From Bacteroides sp. (lineage in GTDB: Bacteria > Bacteroidota > Bacteroidia > Bacteroidales > Muribaculaceae): a DNA stretch of 64,000 nt. The position numbers and the translations under genes were made by a program. The stretch spans positions 55,849 to 119,848 of the forward strand of contig JAAVCG010000031.1 in assembly GCA_014802435.1 (NCBI GenBank). Reading direction: 5' to 3'. This document shows, in pieces, positions 33,040 to 42,059 of this stretch (its first letter is position 1; each line of letters starts with the position of its first letter). The notes beneath the pieces are model-generated. The model was given only the letters and a program-made list of their open reading frames with translations. It had not been told where the DNA came from and did not search any database.

Positions 33040-34422
33040 ATGTTAACAGCCGCGCAAATATTAGAACTTGTAAAAGGTGGCGAAGGCTACAATGTAGACT
33101 TCAAGCGCAGTGTGCCCTCTAAGGTAAAGGAAATCTCTGATGAAGTTGCCGGCTTTGCTAATGCCGCTGGTGGTTATGTCCTCATTGGAGTAGACAATAA
33201 TAATCATATTATCGGTGCTGAGATAGACAACAATAAGCGTTCGGCACTTCAGGATACTATCGGTGAGATTTCTCCGGCATTGAAATGTGAAATCTATCCC
33301 GTAGATGTTGAGGGTAAGACTGTCTGGGTCATTGATGTGCCAAGTGGCAAAGACAAGCCTTACATAACCGGAGGTGTCATATATGTCAGGGAAGGTGCAA
33401 ATTGTCAGAAACTTCGTTCGGCTGAAGAGATACGTGCTTTTTTTGCCGAATGTGCAAAGATTTTCTATGATGCAATCCCTTGCCGATGGTTTGATATTGA
33501 TAAAGATATTGAGCTGAACAATTTCCGCACCTTTATGGAAATGGCCAATCTTTCCAATACCTTACCCATCAAAAGGCTATTTGATAGTCTTGAGCTTTTG
33601 ACAGACGGATGCGTTGCGAAAAATGCTTTGGCACTGTTCTTTGGTTGTGAGCCGGAACGCAAATTTCCTCATGCTGTCATTAGATGCCTGCGGTTCAAAG
33701 GACTTGATAAGGTTCATATTATAGATGACAAGACATTCGGAGGACCTCTATATCAGCAATATCTTAATGCTCTTTCATGGATAGAGAGTAAACTTGAGGT
33801 TGAGTATATCATCAAGGGAACAGGCCCAAGGCAGGAAATATGGGAGATTCCTCTCGATGTATTCAAGGAGTCCATTATGAACGCTATTTGTCACCGTGAT
33901 CTATATGAAGAAGGCGGTACAATCATGGTGGAGGTTTATGATGACCGGGTTGAAATATCTAATCCCGGTGGTCTGTTGCCAGTTGTGGCAGCAGAATTCG
34001 GGCATAAGAGCATGAGCCGCAATCCTCTCATCTTCGGCCTCTTTACAAGAATGCATGTTGTTGAGAAAGTTGGTTCGGGCATTCCTCGTATGCGCAGACT
34101 AATGAAAGAAGCCGAGTTGCCAGAACCACAATTTAATACTCGAGGCTTCTTCACGGTTACGTTTATGAAACGTGCTAAGACAAATAGTGCCACCAATGGC
34201 ACATTAAATGGCACATTAAATGGCACATTAAATGGCACAGAACAATTAGTGCTGGAACAAATTAGGACTACTCCCGGCATATCAGCGAATGAGTTAATTC
34301 AACGCACAAACAAAAGCATTAGAACCATACGTAGAGCAGTAAAATGCCTTATAGATAATGGCTTGATGGAATATCGTGGTTCTAAGAAAACCGGAGGGTA
34401 TTATATTTTAGATAAGGATTAA
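33040..34422 (+). CDS. AlbA_2/Schlafen-type ATP-binding regulator
   Basis: 460 residues: an N-terminal AlbA_2 domain (about 10-125; NVDFKRSVPSKVKEISDEVAGFANAAGGYVLIGVD, then IYVREGANCQKL), a middle region, a GHKL-like ATPase domain (about 255-375; SIMNAICHRDLYEEGGTIMVEVYDDRVEISNPGGL), and a C-terminal winged helix (about 402-455). Such proteins are often labelled RecG-like or transcription regulators. A 12-bp repeat encodes NGTL units at residues 386-400. Base composition is more A/T-rich than the neighbours, suggesting acquisition. Confidence 0.88.
   Translation: MLTAAQILELVKGGEGYNVDFKRSVPSKVKEISDEVAGFANAAGGYVLIGVDNNNHIIGAEIDNNKRSALQDTIGEISPALKCEIYPVDVEGKTVWVIDVPSGKDKPYITGGVIYVREGANCQKLRSAEEIRAFFAECAKIFYDAIPCRWFDIDKDIELNNFRTFMEMANLSNTLPIKRLFDSLELLTDGCVAKNALALFFGCEPERKFPHAVIRCLRFKGLDKVHIIDDKTFGGPLYQQYLNALSWIESKLEVEYIIKGTGPRQEIWEIPLDVFKESIMNAICHRDLYEEGGTIMVEVYDDRVEISNPGGLLPVVAAEFGHKSMSRNPLIFGLFTRMHVVEKVGSGIPRMRRLMKEAELPEPQFNTRGFFTVTFMKRAKTNSATNGTLNGTLNGTLNGTEQLVLEQIRTTPGISANELIQRTNKSIRTIRRAVKCLIDNGLMEYRGSKKTGGYYILDKD
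34195..34240 (+). repeat. in-frame 12-bp tandem repeat (3.8 copies)
   Basis: AATGGCACATTA at 34195, 34207 and 34219, then AATGGCACA at 34231. It encodes Asn-Gly-Thr-Leu units in the linker between the ATPase-like domain and the winged helix. Slippage would alter linker length without shifting the frame. Confidence 0.9.
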
Positions 34423-34462
34423 AGAGTGTAATTGTTCTCATTGCATAGTACCTTAAATAAGC

Positions 34463-34500
34463 AAGGAGGGTGCATCGTTTTGACGCACCCTCCTTTTTTT
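34463..34500. terminator. strong terminator, convergent genes
   Basis: AAGGAGGGTGC (34463-34473) and GCACCCTCCTT (34485-34495) form an 11-bp stem followed by a T run. It closes the AlbA-like gene and lies 2 nt from the stop of nanE on the other strand, which it can also terminate less well. Confidence 0.88.
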
Positions 34501-34501
34501 A

Positions 34502-35659
34502 TTATTCGGTGAGGAGTTGGTGGGATTTGATTAGCATGCGGGGGATGTGGAAGGGGCCTTTGAAGATGTTTCCTTTTGCGGGTTGGGCTACGGAGCCGTC
34601 GCGATGGAGATAGCCGAACCATTCGGGGTATTCGGGGTCGGGGAGATGGGCCATCATCCAGTCGTGGGCCATTTGGTGCATCTGGAGGTATTTTTCGTCG
34701 CCTGAGGCCTGGTAGGCGTAGAGAGTGGCGATGACGGCTTCAGTCTGGGGCCACCAGAATTTCATGTCTTGGGAATAGTCCTGGCAGGGGAAACCTTTGC
34801 AGTCACGGAAGTTGATTATTCCGCCAAATTCGGGGTCCCATCCCCAGTCCCATGACCAGTCGAGGATTTGCAGCGCCATCTTTGTCAGTTCGGGGTCCCA
34901 TCCGCGATATTTGGATTCTTCGAGGAGGAACCATGCCGTTTCGATGCAGTGGCCGGGATTAATGATGCGTCCGGCGCAGGTGTCGATGAGTTCGCCCGTG
35001 GGGGTGACCGTTTCAAGGAGGGCCTTGAATTCGGGGTGGATGAACAGGCGGAGTCGCTCGATGGATTCAGCGATTTGCTCGTCGAGCACGGGGTCAGGAA
35101 TGGCTTCGCGGATGCGTGAGGCGGTGTTGATGAGAATCATCGTGATGGAGTGGCCGATGGCGGGCTGAGTCTCCATATACTTGGGTTCGAGGATTCCGGG
35201 GGTGGAGATGAACCGGCGGATGTCCTTGAAGAGGCGGAGGGCTTTTTCGGCGTAAGTCTTGTCGCCGGAAGCGAGGGAATATTCGCTCATGGCGATGGCG
35301 GCGAAACATTCGCTGAATACGTAGCGGCGCTTGCGCAGGGGGCGTCCGTCGGCGGTCACTTCAAAGTACATTCGTCCGTCGGCGGGGTCAAAGCAGTGAG
35401 CTTCAATGAAGTCAATGCAGCTTTTAGATGCGGCGAGCCATTCGGGGTTAGGCTCAATGAATCGATAAGCGGCGGCGGTAACATATCCGAAACGGCCCTG
35501 GAACCATACGGATTTTGTAGAGTCCATCAGCGCGCCGTCGCGGTCAAGGCAGGTGTAGACGCCGCCATTGACCGGGTCGAGGCCATATTTGAGCCAGAAG
35601 GGCATGATGTTTTCAGTCAGAATCCGACGGTAGAGGTCGGCATAATGCTTTGCATCCAT
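34502..35659 (-). CDS. nanE: N-acylglucosamine 2-epimerase (NanE, AGE type)
   Basis: A 385-residue alpha6/alpha6-barrel enzyme interconverting ManNAc and GlcNAc in sialic acid breakdown. Family segments include NPGHCIETAWFLLEE (with one of the catalytic His residues), FPCQDYSQDMKFWWPQTEA and YPEWFGYLHRDG. It is the AGE type, as in Bacteroides nanLET loci, not the small phosphate-dependent NanE of E. coli. It is the last gene of the operon, 5 nt after nanL. Confidence 0.93.
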   Translation of the reverse strand: MDAKHYADLYRRILTENIMPFWLKYGLDPVNGGVYTCLDRDGALMDSTKSVWFQGRFGYVTAAAYRFIEPNPEWLAASKSCIDFIEAHCFDPADGRMYFEVTADGRPLRKRRYVFSECFAAIAMSEYSLASGDKTYAEKALRLFKDIRRFISTPGILEPKYMETQPAIGHSITMILINTASRIREAIPDPVLDEQIAESIERLRLFIHPEFKALLETVTPTGELIDTCAGRIINPGHCIETAWFLLEESKYRGWDPELTKMALQILDWSWDWGWDPEFGGIINFRDCKGFPCQDYSQDMKFWWPQTEAVIATLYAYQASGDEKYLQMHQMAHDWMMAHLPDPEYPEWFGYLHRDGSVAQPAKGNIFKGPFHIPRMLIKSHQLLTE

Positions 35660-35664
35660 GGGAG

Positions 35665-36582
35665 TTAGAATTTGTTGCAGCGATTGAAGAAGTTGATTTT
35701 TTCGAGTTCGGCCTTCATTGAGGCTTCTTCCTCGTCGGTCATGTTACGGAAGGGGACGCGGTTAGGTCCAAGGTCGAGGCCGATGAGTTTCATGATGCGC
35801 TTTCCGCCGACGATGTTACCGCGATAGTTGCAGATGACGTTGATAACTTCCTGGCTGAAGTTTTGTTTTTCGCGAGCGGTTTCGAGGTCGCCGCGGTCCC
35901 ATGCTTCGATGATTCCGGTCAGTTCGCGGCCGTTATAGTTAGTGGTTCCGCCGATGCCACCGCGAGCGCCACCTTGGGCGAGCGATGCGAGGATTGTTTC
36001 GTCCTGGCCGTGGAGCATATCGAATTTGCCGTTTTTGTAGAGTCGGCACTGATTGTATTCATAGAGGCTTTCGTAGGTGTACTTAATGCCGGCAAAGTTG
36101 GGGATTCTGCCGTCGACGGCCTTGAGGAAGTCAATCATCGGGAGGAAAGCGCCATTGAAGGCGGGGATATGATAGAAATAGAAGGGGAGTTCGGGGGCTT
36201 CGGCGGCGATTTCTTCGCAGTATTTCACGAGTTCTTCCACTCGGCCAATCTTGGGGAAGGGGGGAGCCATTGCTCCGATACCCCAGGCGCCGATTTCAGC
36301 GGCATGGCGTGCGAGTTCGCGGGCTTCACGCAGGCAGCAGGAGCCAACGTGGACAATGACTTTGAAGTCAGCGGGGACGGCCTTGATCCAAGCTTCGGCC
36401 AGGCGCTTGCGTTCATCAGTGGTCAGCATATAGCCTTCGCCGGAAGAGCCGTTGATGAAAACGCCTTTGAGGCCGTTTTTGGCGAGCATTGCGGCATAGG
36501 CGGGGATGGGTTCGAGGTTGATGTCTCCGTTAGGGAGCATCGGAGTGAAAGGGGCGTCGATAAGACCGTTGATTTTTTCCAT
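35665..36582 (-). CDS. nanL: N-acetylneuraminate lyase
   Basis: A 305-residue aldolase of the dihydrodipicolinate synthase family that splits Neu5Ac to ManNAc and pyruvate. GSSGE (45-49) binds the pyruvate carboxylate, Y137 (FYFYHIP) and the Schiff-base lysine K167 (FAGIKYT) are in place. Genes on both sides (transporter and epimerase) complete the pathway. It starts 1 nt after nanT. Called nanL after Bacteroides usage; nanA elsewhere. Confidence 0.94.
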   Translation of the reverse strand: MEKINGLIDAPFTPMLPNGDINLEPIPAYAAMLAKNGLKGVFINGSSGEGYMLTTDERKRLAEAWIKAVPADFKVIVHVGSCCLREARELARHAAEIGAWGIGAMAPPFPKIGRVEELVKYCEEIAAEAPELPFYFYHIPAFNGAFLPMIDFLKAVDGRIPNFAGIKYTYESLYEYNQCRLYKNGKFDMLHGQDETILASLAQGGARGGIGGTTNYNGRELTGIIEAWDRGDLETAREKQNFSQEVINVICNYRGNIVGGKRIMKLIGLDLGPNRVPFRNMTDEEEASMKAELEKINFFNRCNKF

Positions 36583-36583
36583 A

Positions 36584-37843
36584 TTATTCCATATTTAGAG
36601 TTTTCGGTTTGAGTACAGTCAGCTGAAGGAGGATTGCGAGGACGAGAGCACCGGCCATGATTACGAATCCGAGGCCCATCTGTCCGTCCTGAGCCAGGGA
36701 GCCGAGGACGTTAGTGGCCATAGCGCCGATGAAGAGTCCGCTCATGTTCATGATTCCATAAGCAGTTGCGCGGCGACGGTCGTTGACAAACTGACAGAGG
36801 ATAGGCATCGTGTTTGAGTCAAAGAGACCGTAGCCGAATCCGAAGATAATGCCGGCAGAGATTGCGGAGAATAGCGATGAGCCGAATCCCATGAGAATCA
36901 GTGCGGGAATCATCAGGGTCATGCCGATAGCGGAGGTGAAGATGCGGCCTTTGAGGTTACGTTGGGCCCAACGGTCGGCCATCGGTCCGCCCACCATCAC
37001 GCCGAGAAATGATGAGGCGGCAATGGTAATAGTGGCAACCGGACCGGCCCAGACCATGTCGATGCCCAGGGAGGAGGCAAAGAGCTCAGGGAGCCAGTTT
37101 TTAGTTGACCATCCGGGGATGGAGCATGAGGCAAAGAAGAAGAGAATGGTCCAGAAGGCGCCATTTGCAAGGAGGGCACCGATGCTTGAGCCGACGGAGC
37201 CGAACGCCTTGCGGAAGGAGAAGGGCTCGAAGGATTCAGTCTTGATGTTTCGGGGGGCGGATTCGTCTTCATAGAGGAATGCGATGAGAATCAGCGCATA
37301 GACAATGCCGACGAGGCCGAACCAATGGAAAGTCTGCTGCCAGGAGAGCTGAGCGGCCACGAAAGCGCCGAATCCGCCTATGGCCTGGCCCATATAAAGT
37401 CCGGTCATGTGAATGCCGATTGCCAAAGAGAGCTGCTTGCCGGTGAAATAGTCGGCAATGAGGGAGAGTGCGGCGGGAATATAAAGGGCTTCAGAGATTC
37501 CCATTGCCGCGCGGAGCCAGTAGACCTGATTGTAGGTTTCAGCATATCCCATGAGGAGGGTAACGGTAGACCATACGGCGAGGGAGCCAACGATGAGCCA
37601 TTTGCGGTTAACGCGGTCAGCGACAATACCGCTGACGGGGCTCATGAAACCGTAAATCCACATGAATACGGCCATGATTTTGCCGAAGTTGACGGTGCTT
37701 TCCAGGGCGGTGATGTCAACGGCCATGGATGCGCGCATGGTGCTGAGCATCTGGCGGTCCATATAATTGAGGAGGGCGACGACCCAGAGGAGGGCGACGA
37801 CGAGCCATGGATACCACTGTTTTGAGGTAAGGAGTTTTTTCAT
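36584..37843 (-). CDS. nanT: MFS sialic acid transporter
   Basis: A 419-residue major-facilitator protein with twelve helices. The helix 2-3 loop GIVADRVNRKWLIVGS and the half-repeat GGPMADRW are MFS signatures. Substrate is assigned from operon position before nanL and nanE, matching nanLET of Bacteroides fragilis. Its ATG overlaps the stop of the 48-residue Cys-rich gene (ATGA). Confidence 0.9.
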   Translation of the reverse strand: MKKLLTSKQWYPWLVVALLWVVALLNYMDRQMLSTMRASMAVDITALESTVNFGKIMAVFMWIYGFMSPVSGIVADRVNRKWLIVGSLAVWSTVTLLMGYAETYNQVYWLRAAMGISEALYIPAALSLIADYFTGKQLSLAIGIHMTGLYMGQAIGGFGAFVAAQLSWQQTFHWFGLVGIVYALILIAFLYEDESAPRNIKTESFEPFSFRKAFGSVGSSIGALLANGAFWTILFFFASCSIPGWSTKNWLPELFASSLGIDMVWAGPVATITIAASSFLGVMVGGPMADRWAQRNLKGRIFTSAIGMTLMIPALILMGFGSSLFSAISAGIIFGFGYGLFDSNTMPILCQFVNDRRRATAYGIMNMSGLFIGAMATNVLGSLAQDGQMGLGFVIMAGALVLAILLQLTVLKPKTLNME

Positions 37844-37986
37844 TGGTTATCAGGTTTATTTTTGAGTGGACAAGAGGAAGAATCGCAGCAGCTGCATCCG
37901 CCGTTTTTTTTACGGCAGAAGAGTTTGCGGATAATCCAAAGGAGGCATGCCGCAAGAATCACGGCGACTATAATCCATTGAGTCAT
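37840..37986 (-). CDS. FeoB-associated Cys-rich-type membrane protein (48 aa)
   Basis: A 48-codon gene: one membrane helix (WIIVAVILAACLLWII), a basic RKLFCRKK stretch and a Cys cluster GCSCCDSSSCPLKNK. Helix plus Cys tail ending in CPLK matches the small proteins usually found after feoB. No feoB is present here. ATGA overlaps on both sides, with topB upstream and nanT downstream, make it clearly part of the operon and translationally coupled. A metal-related role is inference. Confidence 0.82.
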   Translation of the reverse strand: MTQWIIVAVILAACLLWIIRKLFCRKKNGGCSCCDSSSCPLKNKPDNQ

Positions 37987-40022
37987 TTCTTTTTAGTTAA
38001 GAGGTTACGAAGCTTTGCGGGAGTAAGGTCGGCGGGATATTGTTCAAATGGGAGCCTCAGGGAGCAACCTTCGCGGAATCGGGAGCACCCATAGGCGGTA
38101 TGGCCCTTGATCAGGTGTCCGCCGCCGCAGACGGGACATTGGATTTCCTCGATTGACTTCAAGCGGGGCGCGCGGGGTTTCTTTTCTTTGGGCGCGGCTG
38201 AGGATGAGGATGCTTTTTTTGCCTTTGGCTGTTCGTCAACGATGTTGATTCGGCGATTGGTGTTATCGCTCAACACCTTGACTACAATTTCGTTAATCAT
38301 AGCCTTAAGCTCGTCCATAAACTCCGTTGGGGAGTATTGGCCGCGCTCAATCCGGCGGAGTTTGTTTTCCCAAATACCGGTCAGTTTGGCGCTTTTGAGG
38401 AGTTCCTCGTGAATCAGGTCAATCAGAGCCTCCCCGGCCTCAGTGGCGACAATGTTTTTGCGTTCGCGCGCAATGTAATGTCGACGGAAAAGTGTCTCAA
38501 TGATAGCAGCACGGGTTGAAGGACGGCCAATACCGTTTTCTTTCATTGCCTCGCGCAGATTTTCATCATCGACGGTTTTTCCGGCACTTTCCATTGCGCG
38601 GAGCAAGGTCCCCTCCGTGTAAGGCTTCGGAGGGGAAGTTTGTCCCTTTTGCAGGGATGGCTCATGGGGGCCTGATTCGCCCTCTACAAAGGGAGGGAGA
38701 ATTTTGTCAGTCTCAGATTTTTCGTCTTTGTCAGACCGGAAAAGTTCGCGCCAACCGAGTTTGGTAATGACCTTTCCTGTGGCTTTAAATTCATAGGGGC
38801 CGACGGAGGCAATTACCGTGGTCGTTTCAAAGAGACAATCAGGATAAAAAGCGGCAATGAAACGGAGCGCAATGAGATGATACATCAGTTTTTCATCGCC
38901 ATCAAGCATTCGAGGCGACTCTCCGGTCGGTATAATAGCGTGGTGGTCAGTGACCTTGGAGTTATCAAAAACGTTTTTTGATTTCGGGATTTTCGCGCCG
39001 GGCGCCAGCAGGGGGGCTGTTTGAGGCGCGTAAGGGGTCATTTTTCTGAGAATGTCAGGAATCTTGGGGTAGACATCGTCAGGGAGATATGTAGTGTCGA
39101 CGCGCGGATAGGTAGTGACCTTCTTCTCATAGAGCGATTGGATGAGTTGAAGGGTTCTTTCAGCGGTCCACCCCCAGCGTTTGTTACATTCCACCTGGAG
39201 TGAGGTGAGGTCAAACAGGCGCTGAGGAGCTTCTTTTCCGGACTTTTTCTGAACGGAGGTGACGTTAAGCGGCAAGCTGCTGATTTCGTCAAGAATCTTG
39301 GCGGCCTCGGCCTCAGTGGAGAATCGCCCTTTAGTTGATGAGAAAGTGACGTCGCGGTAAACCGTTTTGAGTTCCCAAAAATCCTCGGGTTTGAAGTCGC
39401 GAATTTCCCGCTGACGTTTAACGACGAGGGCGAGAGTAGGGGTCTGGACACGCCCGATGCTCAGGACTTTTCCCGGTTCGGAATATTTAAGAGAGTAAAG
39501 GCGGGTGGCGTTCATTCCCAGGAGCCAGTCGCCGGCGGCGCGGCTGAGTCCGGCAAGGTAGAGATTGTTGAAGTCAGCTGCCGGCTTGATTGTGTTGAAT
39601 CCCTGGCGGATAGCATCATCAGTCAGCGATGAAATCCAAAGGCGTTTAACGGGGACTTTACAGTCAGCCAGCTGGAGTACCCAACGCTGAATGAGTTCGC
39701 CTTCCTGTCCGGCATCACCGCAGTTTATGACCTCAGATGCTTCACTAACAAGCTGTTTGATTATTGCGAACTGATGTTCAATTCCTTTGTCCTTTTTGAG
39801 CTTAATGCTGAACCGGGGTGGAATCATCGGCAATGCGCCGAGACTCCAGCGCTTCCATCGTTCGGTATAGTCATGCGGTTCCTTCAGTTCACAGAGATGA
39901 CCGTATGTCCAGGTAATCTTATAGTTATTGCCTTCCCAGAAGCCGTCACGCCGAGTGGAGGCTCCAAGGATAGCGGCAATATCTTGTGCCACACTGGGTT
40001 TCTCCGTGATGCACAGAATCAT
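37983..40022 (-). CDS. topB: DNA topoisomerase III (TopB)
   Basis: A 679-residue type IA topoisomerase. The TOPRIM domain begins LCITEKPSVAQDIAAILG and contains INCGDAGQEGELIQRWV; the toroid has LSIGRVQTPTLALV and the catalytic Tyr in TTYPRVDTTYL. KENGIGRPSTRA is the usual type IA motif. The C terminus carries a zinc-finger-like CPVCGGGHLIKG ... CSRFREGC and ends in basic residues. It can decatenate single strands during replication and recombination. Plasmid and ICE copies exist, but operon context suggests a chromosomal gene. Confidence 0.94.
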   Translation of the reverse strand: MILCITEKPSVAQDIAAILGASTRRDGFWEGNNYKITWTYGHLCELKEPHDYTERWKRWSLGALPMIPPRFSIKLKKDKGIEHQFAIIKQLVSEASEVINCGDAGQEGELIQRWVLQLADCKVPVKRLWISSLTDDAIRQGFNTIKPAADFNNLYLAGLSRAAGDWLLGMNATRLYSLKYSEPGKVLSIGRVQTPTLALVVKRQREIRDFKPEDFWELKTVYRDVTFSSTKGRFSTEAEAAKILDEISSLPLNVTSVQKKSGKEAPQRLFDLTSLQVECNKRWGWTAERTLQLIQSLYEKKVTTYPRVDTTYLPDDVYPKIPDILRKMTPYAPQTAPLLAPGAKIPKSKNVFDNSKVTDHHAIIPTGESPRMLDGDEKLMYHLIALRFIAAFYPDCLFETTTVIASVGPYEFKATGKVITKLGWRELFRSDKDEKSETDKILPPFVEGESGPHEPSLQKGQTSPPKPYTEGTLLRAMESAGKTVDDENLREAMKENGIGRPSTRAAIIETLFRRHYIARERKNIVATEAGEALIDLIHEELLKSAKLTGIWENKLRRIERGQYSPTEFMDELKAMINEIVVKVLSDNTNRRINIVDEQPKAKKASSSSAAPKEKKPRAPRLKSIEEIQCPVCGGGHLIKGHTAYGCSRFREGCSLRLPFEQYPADLTPAKLRNLLTKKK

Positions 40023-40414
40023 TTCTTAGGGGCATGGAACGTTCCGCGGACCGTTCCGTAAGGGGTTTTGAAATCGAGGGAGAAGGAGGCGGGTTTTGAT
40101 TTGAGGGCGGGGAAGTCCACCTCAAGGAGGATAACACCTTCGTCTTCAAACTGGAAAGCGCGCTCAAAGTAGATGGGGTCAATGTCAGTAGCGGCGATTT
40201 TGCCGTCAAGCATGACTCCGTCAATACGGTTAGAGGTGTGGGGGCGGCCGAGCGCTTTGCAGTAAACGCGGCTGACGTCTTCGCGACACATGATGCTGTC
40301 AATATGGATGGACATCTGATGGTCCTGCGCCTTGCGCCGGACGTCAAGGTTATTTTGAGCGATGGCCACTCCGAAGAGCATCAGCAGGGCAACGAAGAAG
40401 ATACCGTTACGCAT
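40019..40414 (-). CDS. small secreted protein, unknown
   Basis: 131 residues with a signal peptide (MRNGIFFVALLMLFGVAIA) and a beta-rich mature part (GVILLEVDFPA, SFSLDFKTPYGTVRGTF). I do not recognise the family. The ATG at 40414 was chosen as it opens the signal peptide; it overlaps mazG by 8 bp, and the gene's stop overlaps topB by 4 bp. Confidence 0.7.
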   Translation of the reverse strand: MRNGIFFVALLMLFGVAIAQNNLDVRRKAQDHQMSIHIDSIMCREDVSRVYCKALGRPHTSNRIDGVMLDGKIAATDIDPIYFERAFQFEDEGVILLEVDFPALKSKPASFSLDFKTPYGTVRGTFHAPKK

Positions 40415-41207
40415 CGGCCTCTCCTTTCTCAAGCCGTTTGGCTTCATTCCAGAATTTGTCCATCTGAGCGAGGGTCATGTCTTTGAGGCTGAGACCCTGC
40501 TCCTTTGCGCGGCTTTCAACATGGTTGAATCTGGAGATGAATTTGCGATTAGTGCGTTCCAGGGCGTTTTCCGGATTGATGTCGTAGAGGCGGGCGGCAT
40601 TGATGAGAGCGAAGAAAATATCGCCCATTTCTGCCTCCATGGCGTCCTTGTCGCCGCAGATTGCTTCGGCGCGGAATTCGGCGAGCTCTTCAAGGAGCTT
40701 GTCCCAGACGTCTTCACGGTTTTCCCAGTCAAAGCCGACGTGGGCGGCCTTTTCCTGGATTCGGAAGGCCTTGATGAGGGCGGGGAGCGACGAGGGAACT
40801 CCGCCAAGGACGGTTTTATTGCCGTCTTTTTCCTTGAGTTTTAGGGCCTCCCAATTGTTCATCACGGTTTCGGCATCCTCGGCCTTGACTTCACCGAAGA
40901 CGTGGGGATGGCGATAAATGAGCTTGGCATTGAGGGCGTCGCAGACGTCGACAATATCGAATGCTTCCTTTTCTTCGCCGATTTTGGAGTAGAAAAGGAC
41001 GTGGAGCAGGACGTCGCCAAGCTCCTTGCGGATGTTGGCGTCATCTTCAGCAATGAGAGCGTCGGCTAACTCGTAGACTTCCTCAATGGTGTTAGGGCGG
41101 AGTGAGAGATTTGTTTGCACGCGGTCCCAGGGGCAGTCGGTACGCAGGCGTTCAAGAACGTCGATAACGCGGCCGAGGGCTTCTATTTTTTCTTGTCTGG
41201 AGTGCAT
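40407..41207 (-). CDS. mazG: nucleoside triphosphate pyrophosphohydrolase MazG
   Basis: 266 residues with two MazG domains, hydrolysing NTPs to NMP and PPi. The first has RTDCPWDRVQTNLSLRPNTIEEVYELADAL and RKELGDVLLHVLFYS, the second EELAEFRAEAI and EAEMGDIFFALINAAR; the ExxE and ExxD metal ligands are complete. Full length for the housekeeping type. It lies 3 nt after prmA. Confidence 0.95.
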   Translation of the reverse strand: MHSRQEKIEALGRVIDVLERLRTDCPWDRVQTNLSLRPNTIEEVYELADALIAEDDANIRKELGDVLLHVLFYSKIGEEKEAFDIVDVCDALNAKLIYRHPHVFGEVKAEDAETVMNNWEALKLKEKDGNKTVLGGVPSSLPALIKAFRIQEKAAHVGFDWENREDVWDKLLEELAEFRAEAICGDKDAMEAEMGDIFFALINAARLYDINPENALERTNRKFISRFNHVESRAKEQGLSLKDMTLAQMDKFWNEAKRLEKGEADA

Positions 41208-41210
41208 AAA

Positions 41211-42059
41211 TTAGTTGAATTTGAGTTTAAGGCATGTCCAATCGTTAAGGACGGAATGGCTTACTTCTGTAAGGCCTAAGGGGGCGGCAACTTCCATGAT
41301 AACGGGGATGTCGGCTTCATAGAATCCGCTGAGGAGCATCGTGGCTCCGGGTTTCAGGGAGCTGACATAGGCGGCTAAGTCGCCGGTAATGATGTTGCGG
41401 TTGATATTGGCGATGAAGAGGTCGGCCCGGGGCATTGAGTGGAGCAGAGAGGCGTCGCCGCAATGGAGGCGCACGCGGTCAGCTTGGCCGTTGAGGCTGA
41501 CGTTTTCCAGGGCGTTTTCATAGGCTCCGGGGTCAATTTCAATGCCGTTGACTTGGGCGGCGCCGCGCATGGCGCAGAGAATGGCGAGGATTCCGGTTCC
41601 GGTTCCCATGTCAATGACGGAGAGGCCGGATTCATCAATGTCGAGCAGAGCGCTGATAACCTGAGAGGTAGTGGCATGATGTCCGGTTCCGAAGGCCATT
41701 TTCGGGTCAATGACAATGTCATAATCAGCAGCGGGAACGTCAGTATGGAAAGAGGAGTGAATCACGCAGCGCTCGCCGACGACGATTGGCTTGAAATAAT
41801 TCTTCTCCCATTCGGAATTCCAGTCCTGTCCTTCAACGAGGGATACGCTTCGGCTGATTTCCGCCTCGAAGGGAAACGCTGAGAGGGCCTCATTGAGGGC
41901 ATCTTCATTGAAGAGTTCGTCCTTGATATAGGCAGTCAGGCCTTGCCGGTCAGGGACGAAAGATTCATAACCGGCATCCGCAAGGAGGGCAGCGAGGACG
42001 TCAGTGGCGTCCTCGCTGCAGGGTTTGAGGTTCAGGCGCAGTTCGCGATAATCGTTCAT
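41211..42059 (-). CDS. prmA: ribosomal protein L11 methyltransferase PrmA
   Basis: 282 residues: an N-terminal L11-recognition domain (about 1-60), a linker, and a Rossmann methyltransferase. DPKMAFGTGHHATT, the SAM loop DMGTGTGILAI and DLFIANINRNI (substrate loop, the NxxxxI equivalent of NPPY) are family hallmarks. It modifies Lys and N-terminal amines of L11. It overlaps ilvA by 4 bp. Confidence 0.94.
   Translation of the reverse strand: MNDYRELRLNLKPCSEDATDVLAALLADAGYESFVPDRQGLTAYIKDELFNEDALNEALSAFPFEAEISRSVSLVEGQDWNSEWEKNYFKPIVVGERCVIHSSFHTDVPAADYDIVIDPKMAFGTGHHATTSQVISALLDIDESGLSVIDMGTGTGILAILCAMRGAAQVNGIEIDPGAYENALENVSLNGQADRVRLHCGDASLLHSMPRADLFIANINRNIITGDLAAYVSSLKPGATMLLSGFYEADIPVIMEVAAPLGLTEVSHSVLNDWTCLKLKFN

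Noticed and set aside
34195-34240. CRISPR-like repeat
   Set aside because: Units are 12 bp, directly adjacent and in frame inside a coding region.
35863-36612. 249-codon open frame opposite nanL
   Set aside because: Antisense shadow of a well-supported aldolase gene with strong codon bias.
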